DNA of 64,000 bases from Macrobrachium rosenbergii (taxonomy: Eukaryota > Arthropoda > Malacostraca > Decapoda > Palaemonidae): contig NC_089794.1 of NCBI RefSeq assembly GCF_040412425.1, positions 9,702,443-9,766,442 of the forward strand. The letters run 5' to 3'. The notes beneath the pieces were generated by a model, which was not told the DNA's origin, did no database searches, and worked only from the letters and a program-made list of their open reading frames with translations. Shown here piece by piece: positions 1-13,880 of the stretch (its first letter is position 1; the number at the start of each line of letters is the position of its first letter). The translations under genes were made by a program, and so were the position numbers.

Positions 1-1029
<1,029 letters not shown>

Positions 1030-1213
1030 GTTGTCAACAATATATGGTGTTACTGTAAAAATAGTAGTTCCCATCCAGCTCCTGAGAATTCCATATAGTT
1101 TGTACAGATTGCACAGGGAAGCATGGTTGGTTAAACGTCGTCTAAACTTTTTTGATATTGAAGTACAAATTTCTAGCACTGAATATGAAAATCTTGAAGT
1201 TAATGAATGTTGA
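1030..1213 (+). CDS. Possible exon, open after a TTTATGCAG acceptor
   Basis: A TTTATGCAG acceptor ends at 1029. The frame starting at 1031 stays open for 60 codons to a TGA at 1211-1213, beginning LSTIYGVTVK and ending LEVNEC. The product is not recognised. A second reading is possible: the exon could end at a GT near 1054 in another frame, leaving phase 1, which would match the entry phase of the exon at 1278. The two readings are mutually exclusive and the open frame may be chance. Confidence 0.25.
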
Positions 1214-1277
1214 TTTCTGGTCGTGAATGTAAATGTTATTCATTCATTCACTTTGTGATTAACATGTTTTATTGTAG

Positions 1278-1378
1278 ATCATGCGTTCAATCATAAGAGG
1301 ACGTGGCAGAGTCGCTGCAGTGCTTATGCTGATATGCAAAAGGACTTTCAGCGTAATATTGTTATGGATGGGCTATGA
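1278..1378 (+). CDS. Candidate 3'-terminal coding exon of an unknown gene
   Basis: A good acceptor (TTTTATTGTAG) ends at 1277. Entered after one base of a split codon, the frame reads HAFNHKRTWQ, SRCSAYADMQ, KDFQRNIVMDGL and stops at TGA 1376-1378. The residue mix is protein-like rather than low-complexity, and a canonical AATAAA lies only 66 bases past the stop. I do not recognise the family. The gene would run on the plus strand, with its upstream exons mostly left of the window. The support is acceptor, frame and poly(A) signal only. Confidence 0.42.
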
Positions 1379-1443
1379 ATCATGTGCAGCTCTCCTATAT
1401 CAGTCATGCCATTTATAGACTGAAAATAATAACGTCCTGTCTT

Positions 1444-1449
1444 AATAAA
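1444..1449 (+). terminator. Poly(A) signal AATAAA
   Basis: A canonical AATAAA lies 66 bases after the stop of the candidate terminal exon. Many AATAAA hexamers occur by chance in such AT-rich DNA, so it means something only together with that exon. Confidence 0.35.
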
Positions 1450-4400
1450 ATTAGTCTCTTATAGTAATTTATGTAATGTGACTGGAGGCCCTCTTTCAGT
1501 GCAGTTATGTTAGATGAAATTGCACACTCAACTGCATTCAGTTTTTCAATTGTTCTCTGCAATAAGTATGATTAGCCTATACTCTTCATCACTTAAATCA
1601 TGTTTTATACACCCACTATTTACAGTTGGAACATATATCAGTTTTTTGTCTTGTTTATTTATTTAAACCAACTTTCAGGTACTGTAGTTTTTTTTACCTG
1701 TCTTCAGCATGCCAAATACTGTACTGTGGAAGTGTTTTTCATGAAATAAGCAAACTGTAATACAGTAAGATTGGCAGTTATCAAATCCTTGCTTCTGATT
1801 TGTTGATTCGTGTTGCTGAACCTCTCATAGTTGGGTGAACGCACCAGTGAGGTGTTGTTTGAAGGAGTTTGATTTCATACTGTATCTGGTGTAGTGCCAT
1901 TCAGTGCTAGGACTGGTGAAAGGAGTTCTTGATGAAAAGGAGGGCTCCTTTGTGGTAGTGAAGAGAGGGAGAGAATTTTCTCCTTGTATGTATTCATTGA
2001 AGGTCAAAGTTGCTGAATGTTACAGGCCTCCATCAGTTTTAATTGAGAGCTGGTTCAGTATCTAGAAACTCAACTACCTGTGATAATGTAGGACAGTATA
2101 AGTATTCTTGTTCTTTCTCTCATTGATTGTGGATTGTTCCTAACTGTAGATGGCAGGATAAGAGCGTAAGAGTGAAGCCACCCATCCTCTTAGCATTTAA
2201 ACCAGTCAACAACATTCTGCCTCTTCAAAAATTTGGAAGGAGTGGAAGGGTTATTTTTGAAGAGTAGGACAACTTTGTCATTGGTAACTGTAGCAAAGAC
2301 ATTTTCGTCAGTGGTCTTTAAAAATATTTTTAGTGTTACCTTTAGTTCTTGTATGTGTCCTCCAGGCGTTGGTGTTCACAACGTTCCACTCATAAATTTT
2401 CTGCCTATTCAGGAAGGTGCAGTCCACAAGGGTGCCTAGACTGTACTGAATTAATATAAGCAGTAGAGACAATAGATGCTGCTCCCAACCACCAGTGATT
2501 AGGATTAATGGAGTCTGTTCACGCAGCAACTTCACCCCTTAGTGGATATGAAGGAAGAAATTCTCTCTTTCCCTTTGTGAATACACAAGAGCCAGCCTTT
2601 TCATCAGAATCCCTTGCACTTGCCTAGGCATGAACACCAACACAATGAGGATGGCCATGGAACAAAGATCTACTTCCACCCTTGAAGTCACATTGATGCC
2701 TAGCCAGACCAAAAGAAATTCAGGGAAAAGAAAGGCCAACCAATCAGAAGCAAGGAATTGGTGGCTGTACCAGTCACACTAACTACATCTCATGTCAGGT
2801 TTTAGTAGAAACATCACCATACTTTTATAAGTACGCTGAAGGTGGGCATGAATGTATACCAAAAATGTTTGTTCAGATGGATAAATAAGACTTTGAACCA
2901 GTATGCAATCCACCTATGAATTTTGGAGTTATAATACAGGATTTAGTGGAAGAAGCAAAAATTCTTAGCAGACAGATTGGAAAAAAGGAATAAAATACTG
3001 AACATAGCTGGGTGAGCAATTTCAATCAATATAAAATTGTATGTAAATATCAGGCGTGGTCACAAATACATTAGTGTCCCCTGTCATGTTATTGTATTAC
3101 CTGAAGGCGTTTATGGCTCTGAGGAATTTTTCAGAAGACAGTACAGTAATTTGTATATATATGATCCTTAGCTGGGATATTTGTTGTTGTTACATAATAT
3201 CAGACATTTTTATGTGAGTACAACATTTCACTAGTTATGTTTTTCAGATAAGGTGCTTAGTTAATCATGTTCGGTTGTTTTGTTTTTGACAGTTGTAAGG
3301 ATGATTTCAGTATGAGAAGTAATCTTTAAGTAAATTATTTATCTATTTTAAGATGTTGCTTACATACCAAACTTTTATTTTGTTAAATGAACTGAAGCAG
3401 TTTCTTTCATCACTGCCATAAAGGTTTTCATACACACAAATCCTTTGTATAACCTGATTCTTCTGCTGGTGTCAGTTGTGGGATAGACTTCCTCATTAAG
3501 ATAGGAGTTGTTGGAAGAATTATGAACATTCTGAGTTAGTACTGTCGTTCCCAGGAAGGGGTGTCTAAATTATCTGTACTGTCTTATTTGTTTGTCTTAT
3601 TTTGAGCCTACCACTTGATGGTTAGTGTTTATTTTCTGTTTTTATGTACATTTTCATATTATTTCTTCACGAGCATTCCTCTAGGTGCTGAATTCATATT
3701 TTGTTTCTCTGCTTCATGAATCCCTAAGTGTAGAATTTCTTTCATTTTAGTTTTTAATGGCAGTATATATGACTGCAGTTTGAGAAGTATTTCAGCAATT
3801 GAAATCAACAGTCTGAGTCTCTAAAGGAATGGTTTTGCATGTTTGAAACCTATACCGTTTAGGATTTTTTTTTTTCAAAATGCTAGATATTAATATCAGT
3901 CGTAGGAGGTAATACACCTTTTCATCTGTGATGTTAAAACTGATGGTTGATGACTTAGACTGTACAATTGATTTTGCTTCTGTTCTTTGGTAATTTTACT
4001 GGCTACCAGAATTTAAAAAAGGTAAAGAACTTTCATGAGAAATCTCAAGTTCATTATTTCTACAGTATGTGAGCTCATAAGATAGTAACTGTGATTATGG
4101 AGACTACAGTCTTTTATAATAATTAATGCAGTGTCCAACTGTCATCCATTTTAAAGTTTGTCCATTCATTTATCTCTTCCATCTTTTATTTTTTTACTTA
4201 GTTTCATGATAATTTGTTTCAGTACATTGTTTTAAGTACTGAAATTGTTAAGCAAAAATGCAAGCTCCTGTTAGTCCCAAATTTTGTGACACTTGACAAT
4301 AAAGTAGCTGCTGATCCCAGGTACATTTCAATTGATATGTGGTAGGTGTTATTCCCAACAACAGTGTACCCTTTTGTATAAAAAATAAGTAATACAATAG

Positions 4401-6640
4401 TTTTATTGGGACCACTGAGCTGATTAACAGCTCTCCTAGGTAAACTAGGGTTAGACTTATTTACGTGGCTAAGAACCAATTGGTTGCTTAAAAACATAGT
4501 CCTGAGAAAAAATCCGAAACATTATAGCGAAAATACTTTTGGTAAAAATAAATTTCACTAACTCTTCATCAATTACAAAGTAACTCCAGCCCCTGAAAAC
4601 AATCTACTGACTCACAGATGAAGAATTTTCCAAGATTATAAAAACATCATATTTTACTTATGCAGTATCGCCCAATACTCTTTTGTTATTCAAGATGTTG
4701 GCATCCACTGAAATCTCCCTCTCCAGGAAAACCCCTTTTTTTAGTACCACAAACAACCTCCAGGTGTGCTATAGAATATATGTTTTGGGAAAATTTGCAT
4801 TACTTGAAATGTGTCCCTTTTGAAAACAAATTGCAGTAAGTTGCAGTTTTATAAACCGGACTCAAAAAGCCCTAAGTTTGAAGGAATAAACATTCCTTTT
4901 CCTGTACCTCCATTCATAAAATCTTTCAATATATATTCTAAAAAAATATAGAAAGTTTGATATTAAAACAGTAGGTTTTCCTCCCGTTGATGCAAACCTA
5001 CCTGTGGATCAATTTCCTTCCAGTGCTAAATGACCTCATAAATCCCAGTGATTGAAAGTTCAAATTTTATGTTCCAATCTCAGAAAGCTGTAGCAGATTG
5101 ACTCTTTCAGTTGAGAAAACCAACACACTTTTGTCACCACTAGAATGCACATTGTCTTGTAGAGGATCATATACAAAAATCTAAACAATTTGGGTATTAT
5201 GCTGAGTAAACAAAAGTATAGAACATTTTGGTTTAAAAAAAAAAAGTCTATGTGATCACAAGAACAGACTAACTAATAAAGCAGGAAATATGAAATGTGT
5301 TTTGACATACTTTGCAATAAAGAATAATGCAGCCTTTAAATGTTTTGACATACCTTGCAATAAAGAATAATGCAGCATTTAAAAGACTTCCTACAAAAAT
5401 ATGAACATTAAGAACAACTATGATGTTATACATTTGCAAGCAAGTTGCTAAATGCCGTTAAAACTGAACTCAAAATAGGATTATACCATATTTGGAAATA
5501 AACTGTTTTTCCCACAAAGAAACTCAAACTGAACTACAAAAATAAAAGTTAAAACAACATTAAAACAAAAAAATAATTGATGTTGTGTGGATAGCAAAAA
5601 AAGGTGATCCCAGCTGTAAACAGCTGACTCATTAAAGTTTGTAAACCAGATAAAAAATTGCTAAAGCAGGGTACTGACAAGAAATATAGCCATCATAAAC
5701 AAAATACTAAATTTGGATATTATAAAAATGTTCTTTGCTTAACTTATAAATAATTGATGCAGACCGATTGACAAAGCATTTTGAAAAATATGTTTGGACT
5801 TAATTACAATAATGAAATTAAGAAAAAACTCTTATCTGAAAAATTATATTTTCAAGTTAAATTTGAGATTCGGATTATTATTTGTTCAAAAAAATTAAAT
5901 CACAAGACAATATATTTTTATTCTGTCAAAGGACTCTGAAAAACATGGATAATGTTCAAATAATTAAACTATTTAAGTATATAAACATTTAAATGAAAGT
6001 ATTAACCATGAACCGAGGTCTCTTAAAATTCGTTTCAAAACCAAGGCAAAATCTGAAACTACTTGTTAAAGTGGCCATAGATAATTTTATTCAGATTTGT
6101 TATTGAACAGATTTTATGAACAATCTCGTTTTCTTTGATCATTGCAGCATAGTGACTGACTTAAATACTAGTTCTAAGATCTTATCCATTGTTATATTTT
6201 CAAATCAAATTTGAGATTTTTATGCTTGGGTCTTTAAAAAAAATTTAAAACATGTTTTTATTTTTAGTAATGATTCATTTGGAGAAACAAATTTCATGAA
6301 ACTAAATAGGAATATAAACATAAAAATTATATTTTACTCTTAAGTTCATCTCCGGAACTTGAAGCAATACATTTTTGAGGAAATATATAGTTCCCGAGAT
6401 TATTCAGTTTTCTTTAACATATTTTAAATCCCGTTTTCTTTGACTTATAACATAAATTTAAATACGATGCTAACTCTGTCCATTTTAAGCTATTTATCAC
6501 TTCAATTTTTTCATTACTTTATGTGTCATATTTTTTAACATTCTCTTTACTCAGTAAACGTACAAGTTCGTGAACTATTCATATATTCATGAAAATAAAA
6601 AGTAAGAATTAGACCTAAAAATATATTTTGGAAAAATATA
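1450..6640. other. Unique AT-rich sequence, no supported gene
   Basis: About 5 kb without a convincing open frame, transposon motif or long repeat, apart from the 43-bp duplication at 5298. Short frames here (for example 2233-2439 and 4219-4497 minus) have no recognisable motifs and are probably chance. Confidence 0.5.
5298..5383. repeat. 43-bp tandem duplication (2 copies)
   Basis: A 43-bp unit beginning TGTTTTGACATAC and ending with CAGC.TTTAAA occurs at 5298-5340 and again at 5341-5383, with two mismatches. It is a recent local duplication with no coding content. Confidence 0.95.
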
Positions 6641-6660
6641 TTACATATATATTCGTCCCT

Positions 6661-6859
6661 CTAAACAAGGAGAGAGCTGCTTACAAAGACTGTCGTCCAA
6701 AAGCACGAAGATTCCAGCCAATGAGAGAAGGCGAGAGCAATGCTTGTGAAGGTGGAGGCCTGTGATTGGCTAAAGCAAATTTTCGACAGAGGTCTTACTC
6801 TGGTTCCAGACTTGGGAAGACACAGTGTTGTTGGAAAAGTGATGGAAGAAGGTTGTTAG
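6661..6859 (+). promoter_or_regulatory. Candidate promoter with paired CCAAT boxes and a first exon
   Basis: This stretch is less AT-rich than its surroundings. It carries CCAAT at 6718-6722 and an inverted CCAAT (ATTGG) at 6765-6769, both with flanks close to NF-Y sites (AGCCAATGAG and GTGATTGGCT). About 90 bases downstream, TTAG|GTAAGC gives a strong splice donor with the exon ending at 6859. The one ATG before the donor runs into a stop at once (MEEGC), so the exon would be non-coding. No TATA box is obvious. It is inferred from motif spacing alone. Confidence 0.35.
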
Positions 6860-7375
6860 GTAAGCGGGCTGGATGAACGGCCTTTTTTTTTTTCAATTGC
6901 TCTTGGAAGCCTATTTTTGACTTTGTAAGCGTTAGATGTTCATCTAGGTATTAATTTTCATATTAAATGTCTGTCGAAAGGACCTCTGTGGTGGTGATAT
7001 TAAAATTTGTGCATATATCTCGAAAAGGTGATGTTTTTCAAAGCTGTGGATGTTTTGTTTAACTGTTTGTTTCTGGAAAACCCGAATGAGTACACAGCTA
7101 GAAAGTATAGCAATGTCCGTGATATTTTAAAGGCACGGACAGGTTTGAGTTGTTGATTTCTTTGTAATAGTCTTGTCTTATAATTGTGCTTTCTGTAACG
7201 TCTAATCAAGTGAGAATAGGCTATTACTCAATGTTAACTACTCAGGAACCTTTTTTAGTCTGCGATTCACTCAAGTTAGGTTTAAATTGTGGTATAGTCT
7301 AGGTTTTGTTGTTGTTTATGCAAAATTTTGCAAAGTTGTTACTTAGACCAAGAAAGCCCGTTGTGGAGAATACGA

Positions 7376-7379
7376 AGGC

Positions 7380-7455
<76 letters not shown>

Positions 7456-7456
7456 T
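7376..7456. repeat. (TTA)n microsatellite
   Basis: About 26 uninterrupted ATT/TTA units. The minus-strand poly-Ile frame across it is an artefact. Confidence 0.98.
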
Positions 7457-7789
7457 GAGCAGCAAGTCCACAGTTATGTATAAACATGTATTTAAAGATG
7501 AAGGAAGCTTTCTATAGTTCCTCTTTTCAATCTGAAATTGAAAGGGGAAGCTTGTATTATTTTATCTTGAGACATTACAATATATAACTGTGGATTGTTT
7601 TCTCAATTCAAGATTTATGCTACTATGAGTATTATTATTTTGGTATTATTTCACTTATGGACATTAATTGCTTTCAACATAAAATATAGGTTTTTCTGTT
7701 GTATTATGATGTGATTTGAATGATTTTGAGGTTTATTTCCATCGCAAATGAATACTTATCCTTCCCCGGCAAATGATATACTACAAAAT

Positions 7790-7924
7790 TAATAAAATTA
7801 CGACTTGTCAGAATACTGCACCCCCCTCTCCATAGCTAGATGCGGCAAATAATCAGTAAACACAGTTTTGCCGTTTTTAGCTATGGAGAGGTGAGAGTAT
7901 TCTGACAAGTCATTATTTTTATTA
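7790..7924. mobile_element. 135-bp foldback (hairpin) element, MITE-like
   Basis: Left arm 7790-7849 and right arm 7867-7924 are reverse complements over about 58 bases with few mismatches, around a 17-base loop. The conserved blocks are GACTTGTCAGAATACT and CTCTCCATAGCTA on the left, with their complements on the right. It has no coding capacity. It could be a very short MITE or a local palindrome; no clear target-site duplication was found. Confidence 0.7.
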
Positions 7925-8630
7925 CAATATCATTGCGTCTGGGGCGAAGAATAATCATTTCTGATCCTCAAACATTCAAATCAATCATTCTTTTAAAACA
8001 TTTTATGTTGCGATCATAAGTGAAATAATCCATAAAGCCTAACAATAATAGATCTATTAATTTTTCTCAGAGTTGGGAAATGTTTGACAAGTTAACTGGT
8101 GTTCACATTTCATGCAAGTAGTCCTATACGGTTATGCCATTTCCAAATATTTCCTAAAAGTATAATGATCAGAGTTACTAGTTAAGAAAGCTCAGAAGTG
8201 AGATTAACAGTACTTTAGTTTTTAATTCCTACACATTGAAGGTGTTCCAACAATATTTTAATGTTATGTTAAATACCATTACGTTTGTTCCTTTCGAAAC
8301 TGGTTTTCGAAGTGGTAAATCCTGCGAGAACTGTGGTATCGGGATAATATATAAATGGGGCTTGAGATTTGGATCCTAATTAAATACCTTGGTGGTACTT
8401 TTACTCGTTACTGAAGGAAAATCGCCTCATTTTGTTTACCATTTTGCAATTTTGGTCTGTTAAGTGACCGGTAAAACCTTGACAATCACCTATCAGGGTA
8501 ATTCAGTGTTTCAAGGAAGGATATAGATTAACTGAAAAAATCTTCGAAATTTTTAGTTAAAATAAGTTTATGGTTTAGTCAACTGTGTACAAGCTAGAAC
8601 AACCTGAAAACATCTGCACAAGGTTATCAA
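7925..8630. other. Unique AT-rich sequence
   Basis: No coding frame, repeat or motif was recognised in this stretch. Confidence 0.45.
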
Positions 8631-11600
8631 TTATAATATATATATTTATTCATATACTCTCAACTTCTATGTTTTATATGAAAAACATTATATATAAACC
8701 AGCATAAATATATATATCATACTTCTGTATATATATGTTATAGATAAACAAATGGGGAGAACCATTCTTCTGAATAAGAATATATATATACAAAAAGTAG
8801 GTTTTCATCATTATATTGATACACTACAATCCATGAAGCAGATGACCAATTTTACAAATTCAGCTCTAATCTCCGTTAACAAATGTGGTTTTTGAAGCCT
8901 TAAATATAAGTGAAAATGACCTGTCTGATCCTTTTGTAAGGTTGGAAAGTTGTTAGAACCAGGAATATATAAGCAGATTGAAATAAAACACTACACGAAC
9001 CAGAGGAAAATATTCAGCGACTCCAGATAAGTGATAAATAGTTGTGCAAAATGCAACAACTGTAATTCCAAACAATCTGTTAGCAGAAAACCATTGAGGG
9101 GATTGGAGTGAAACTGAAAAGACATGTCTCATTCCTAGTAATTGGGGCCCCTAAACCATTAACTAAACTTAATTATTGTACTCTTAAAATTTGCATTTTC
9201 CTCTTATCAAACATATCTGATATACTATAAATCACTCTACAAACTCATACTATAACAAGGAAAATACAAAAATACTGCATATATATATAAAAATATATTA
9301 CAAATGATACAACTCAAAGCATCATAAACAAAATAAATATTATTTCACAATAAAATGTATATAGTCAAATAAAATACTACCAGGTCTTAAATATAAATAA
9401 ATGGTTTTAAGCAATCTTATACAAAACATATATGCATTATTTCCTAGACCCCTATATATTGAAACTGTATATACAGTGATTGCATATTAAATAAATACTG
9501 TATATTCATATAATATATATAAACCACCTGCTTATATATATAATCCAATACCTCCTTATAATAATAAAATGTATAGTAGCTATACTAATGAAATGAACAT
9601 GGATGATGGTGCAGGTACTGTAAGGTGTTTTATCATGTCTCTGCTTGTTGGTATATTGTATATTTCCTATAAATTCTGATTTTCTTTACTGTATAATTTT
9701 TCCCATAGCTAACTGTGTATATATGGATCAGCCCACCAATTCTCACTGTATTGCTATAAACTTATTTCTGGCAAAGTTATATATATTTTCATAAATTGCT
9801 TCCTAATGTTTTGGTTGATGGTAACCTTAATATAAATCTTAATGAGCTATGAAGTTATATACAATCAGCATATTACCTATAATATTCTGCATGTATTATT
9901 TATATAAATATATATATATACCACCACACTAAATATTTGTTTCCACCCTCTTCAATGTTTCTATATATGATTCATTAGAAGCATTGAATTTAAATATATA
10001 TTCTCTTCCACTAGTCTTCACATACCCACCTGTCTATCAAAAATTGTTTAATACAGTCAGAAAATAAAAATATTATAATAGTTGGATATCTGAAGGCTCA
10101 GTGCCAAACTTATATATAGATATAGGGCAATATGGGAAGCTTATACCCAATAATCTAGCATATAATTTATTTCTCATAAACTGCTATATAGCATCATAAG
10201 TTCATCATACCTCCCATAGTAATATTTTTATAACCTGTTTTGCATTTCTACTCTCCTTATTATATATATATATCTTATAATTCAGTTTACTTATCATATA
10301 TATATCATTCTTTTACCTGCATTCATGGATATATCTCCCATAATCTGTCCTGACATATATTTTTTATAAAAAGCAGTTAGTAACAAGCAGAGATGAAATA
10401 AGCTGGTTCTTATATATCCCTCCATAAGTCTCCTCCTTATGCTAGGGCATACACAGAAATTGACTGAAAGCCTGTATATGAATACATAGATATTCCCCAA
10501 GATCTGTATGTGAAGGAATTCCAATTCTGATATATTTTTATATATTAGATGCACACAGATAGCATTATTGACCAAAATGGCTATATCCTTCTTACCACAA
10601 TATATGGAACTATATATTCATATATCCATTTATTCCAATCAATTAGTATCCATTTGTATATCTCTGCAGCTGTATAGGATTGGCAAATCTATATATATAA
10701 CTGCAGTTTGTCATATTTCTTATATATATCTATATATATGTAAATATTGATACATGGGCCCATATATCCCATGGCCTGCAGTTAGGGTCAAAGTATACAA
10801 AAGCACCATGGCCCTATACTCTATCATATATATCTATTTCCATGCTCTCAAGTTCTCTCAGGTTTATTGACCATTCAACATATTCATATATAAATATCTA
10901 AACACATTATATGTCCATGAATAAGATGTTTCCACCTATACCATACCCACCTTTCCAGGATACATATACATAAACCCTATCAAATAAACACTGACACAAC
11001 ATTATGTATGATATAATATATGCACTATAATTTCACAATGGTAAATAACCTTAACACTAATAAACTAGTAATTGCCTAAGTAATATGATAAAATATAAGA
11101 CTAAACCTAATTAACCAGGACTACCATATATGACAATAAAAATAATATACACTATCCATGCTAGTACAATAACATATAAAATTGTATATAATTTATATTC
11201 TTCTTTAATATACTAATTGGATATATATATTTTTGGTGACAGATCCAGTCACTGAACCTTATAACTAGAGTTATGTCAATATAAATGAAGGGATAACCAA
11301 CCAGTGATTTGAATTTGTATATCTATAAAAGACTATTATGATATATCATGACCCAATACTCAGAACAAATATAAGCATGGATAATACACCTGCAGCATTA
11401 AAATTCTCATCATATATCTTCATATAGCTCAAAACTCACTATTATATACTGTATAAAACTATATAATATACTATACAAATATATATATATAACTGTATAG
11501 ATAATCATATATAATATTTATATAAATATATATATATATATATATATGAATAAAAATGGTATATATATAAACTATATATACACATATATATATAGCATGG

Positions 11601-11640
11601 CTATAAAAACTATAAGGTATATATATCATGCCCTAGGCCT
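8631..11640. repeat. 3-kb tract punctuated by short TATATA motifs
   Basis: Short ATATAT or TATATATA blocks recur every few tens of bases through otherwise non-repetitive AT-rich DNA, far more densely than in the flanks at 7.9-8.6 kb or 11.7-12.1 kb. No higher-order period is visible by eye. The open frames inside (10294-10575 minus, 10568-10750 plus, 11546-11761 plus) are Tyr/Ile-rich chance frames. Confidence 0.6.
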
Positions 11641-12116
11641 ATGTTTTTTTTTTTTTCTAAGTCATAGATATAATATAGCATATATGCAGAAGGAAGTTAT
11701 CATAAAGTGTTGCATTTTGTATCCTGTGGGAACTAATGCAAATGATCTTGAATATTTTTAGAGTACAGGGACAACTGTAAATGTGAGAGCACTTGAAACG
11801 TGATTATATAATGTCACTTTTGTATTTGTAAGATTCTGATGACAGTTAACTCGTATTTCAAAAAAAAGTTGCCAGGCAGACGAGTGCTCACGAAAATAAG
11901 TTGTTGAATTAAACTCCTAGAAATTATTTAAACGAAACAGTTTGAGACTGAATTGAATTGGTTTGTGTTGTTGAAATTTGATTGACTTTTAGGTAAAATT
12001 AAACCACTGCTTGAGTTTATAACTTAGTATAAATGGGACCAGGTAGAGTTTTTGATAGTATTTCTTAAAGGTTTTGCTAAAGTAATCATAACATCTCGCT
12101 TGAAAAGTTAACTGGT
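11641..12116. other. AT-rich sequence, nothing recognised
   Basis: A poly-T run near 11646 is followed by unique sequence. No gene or repeat is supported. Confidence 0.4.
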
Positions 12117-12240
12117 CACTTAAACTTAAGCCAATCATTTGCTTTGTGAATATTGATGAGATAAGTTTCGTAAAATGTCATTAACAAAAGGTGCTTTAAA
12201 TTGGAATTTGAACCGTAGCTTGTTTTTGTGAGGCTAAGGA
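12117..12240. repeat. Direct repeat flanking the 34-bp satellite, copy 1
   Basis: This block, containing GCCAATCATTTGC and ending near CCGTAGCTTGTTTTTGTGAGG, recurs at about 12770-12895 in the same orientation with roughly 90% identity. The 34-bp satellite lies between the two copies, so they may be termini of one repeat unit or a duplication product. Confidence 0.85.
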
Positions 12241-12264
12241 CTGCCAGCAAAGTCCCACGGAATG

Positions 12265-12650
12265 TGGAGTCGTATTTGTTAGCGAAATGGCCTGAAATAG
12301 GGATCCTATTTGTTAGCCTAATTCCTTGAAACGGAGGCCACATTTGCCACTGAAATAGGAGTCATATTTGTCAGCCACATCTCATGAAATACGGGGCATA
12401 GTTGTCAGCCATATCTCTTGAAATAGGGGTCATAGTTGTCAGCCACATCTCTTGAAATAGGGGTCATAGTTGTCAGCCACATCTCTTAAAATAGGGGTCA
12501 TATTTGTCAGCCTAGTCCCTTGAAATAGGGGTCGTGTTTGTCAACCAAATCTCCTGAAATAGGGGTCATATTTGTCAACCAAATCTCCAGAAATAAGTCA
12601 TATTTGCCAACGAAATAGTTAAAATGGGATGCATATTTGTCAGCAAATTT
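12265..12650. repeat. 34-bp tandem satellite, about 11 copies
   Basis: The unit is close to GAAATAGGGGTCATAGTTGT followed by CAGCCACATCTCTT. The middle copies are nearly identical and the outer ones diverged. A minus-strand frame through it gives repeated peptides such as TPISGD, but the period is not a multiple of three and this is not a gene. Confidence 0.92.
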
Positions 12651-12769
12651 CCCCACATAAATAATGACGTCACTGAAGTTTTCATATAAACTAGCAGACA
12701 TACCCGGCGTTGCACGGTAAAAACTCAAAGCATAGGACATACCCAGACTGCAGAATACACCCAAAGTTC

Positions 12770-12895
12770 ACTTAAAATTTGCATTGAAAGCCAATCATTT
12801 GCATTGTGAACATTGATGAGACAAGTTTCGTTAAATGTCATTAATAAAAGGTGCTCTAAATTGGAATTTCAACCGTAGCTTGTTTTTGTGAGGGT
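12770..12895. repeat. Direct repeat flanking the 34-bp satellite, copy 2
   Basis: Second copy of the block at 12117-12240. It ends directly against the LTR that begins at 12896, so the retrotransposon appears to have inserted at the edge of this repeat. Confidence 0.85.
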
Positions 12896-13880
12896 CATAA
12901 ATGACATCAGTACGGGAAAAGGAACTCAAGTAGATTTCTGATCCTGAAGGGGATTCCTACAGGATTGAATGAAACGGGGATTCCAGACACAGTCCGAGAA
13001 GCTTCCACGAAATAGGGTCCCTCTGAAATGAGAGATATGTACATTATATGCCAGTAATGAAAATAGACAAAAGAATAATGAAAAGCTGCACTGAGGGTGC
13101 CAAAGGAGTAATAAAGAATTAATACTGCCGATGCAAGAGGCGCACGGACATTAGACAAGGAATTCTTTCTGGCTTTCTATTTAAGCAAATGTTACGAGAC
13201 AAAAGCGTGACTGAAATGGGGCTCTTCCAAGGGCACTTTACCGTAGCAGATTTTCCGAGGGCGTATAGAAGGCGGTCCGTGGATGACTTGCGATTTCCGA
13301 GGGCGAGTTTCTTCCACGTGGTGAGATGCAAGGGCTTCCGTAGAGGGGCAGGGCGGTGGGGACTCCTCGAAACTCCAAGCAATGGCGTGTGGGCTCGAGG
13401 CAGGCCAACAGTGGAGCGAACACTTGGAATACGGTCGAAGGGCACGAGGAAAAGTATACTTTGGAAAGGGCCACGTGGGTAGGCTGCAAGGGCATCGATG
13501 GGGCCAGGTGTTGAGGGCATCTTCATTCCATATCTTCCAGCCCGCGTGTGTGTCTCGAGACCTCGTGGGCTTCTGCTTTTATCCCCTCCTATGGGGCAGG
13601 GGGGTGCGTCCAACACGGGTTTTGACTCATATGCACCTGCTGCCCGCAGGGGAGGCTTTGCCTGTAAGAAAAACGCCCAAGACAGATCACTTTTGCCTCG
13701 AAGGAAAGTTCTGTTTTAAAAATGGGAGCGGCCTTTAATCTTTTAAACCCTTGTTTTTGACCGTCGATAGACAGATGGTCTATCGATCGGGCAACTGGCA
13801 ATACATAAAAACAACAGAACAACCAACAACAACAAAAGAGGGGGAGGCAATTTGCTAGCAAATTCTTGCTAATCATAATA
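12896..13880 (-). repeat. 3' LTR (downstream LTR of the minus-strand element)
   Basis: It matches 19550-20547 almost base for base. I count fewer than about 20 substitutions plus a few 1-8 base indels, roughly 2% divergence. The copies share both ends: CATAAATGACATCAG at the low-coordinate side and GCTAATCATAATA at the high-coordinate side. The open frames of 85-165 codons inside both LTRs occur at matching positions on both strands and look like GC-rich chance frames. Confidence 0.93.

Noticed and set aside
13119..13738. Overlapping 85-165 codon frames in both LTRs as genes
   Set aside because: Frames occur on both strands at matching positions in the two LTRs simply because the LTRs are near-identical and GC-rich. 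None shows a domain, and LTRs rarely encode proteins.
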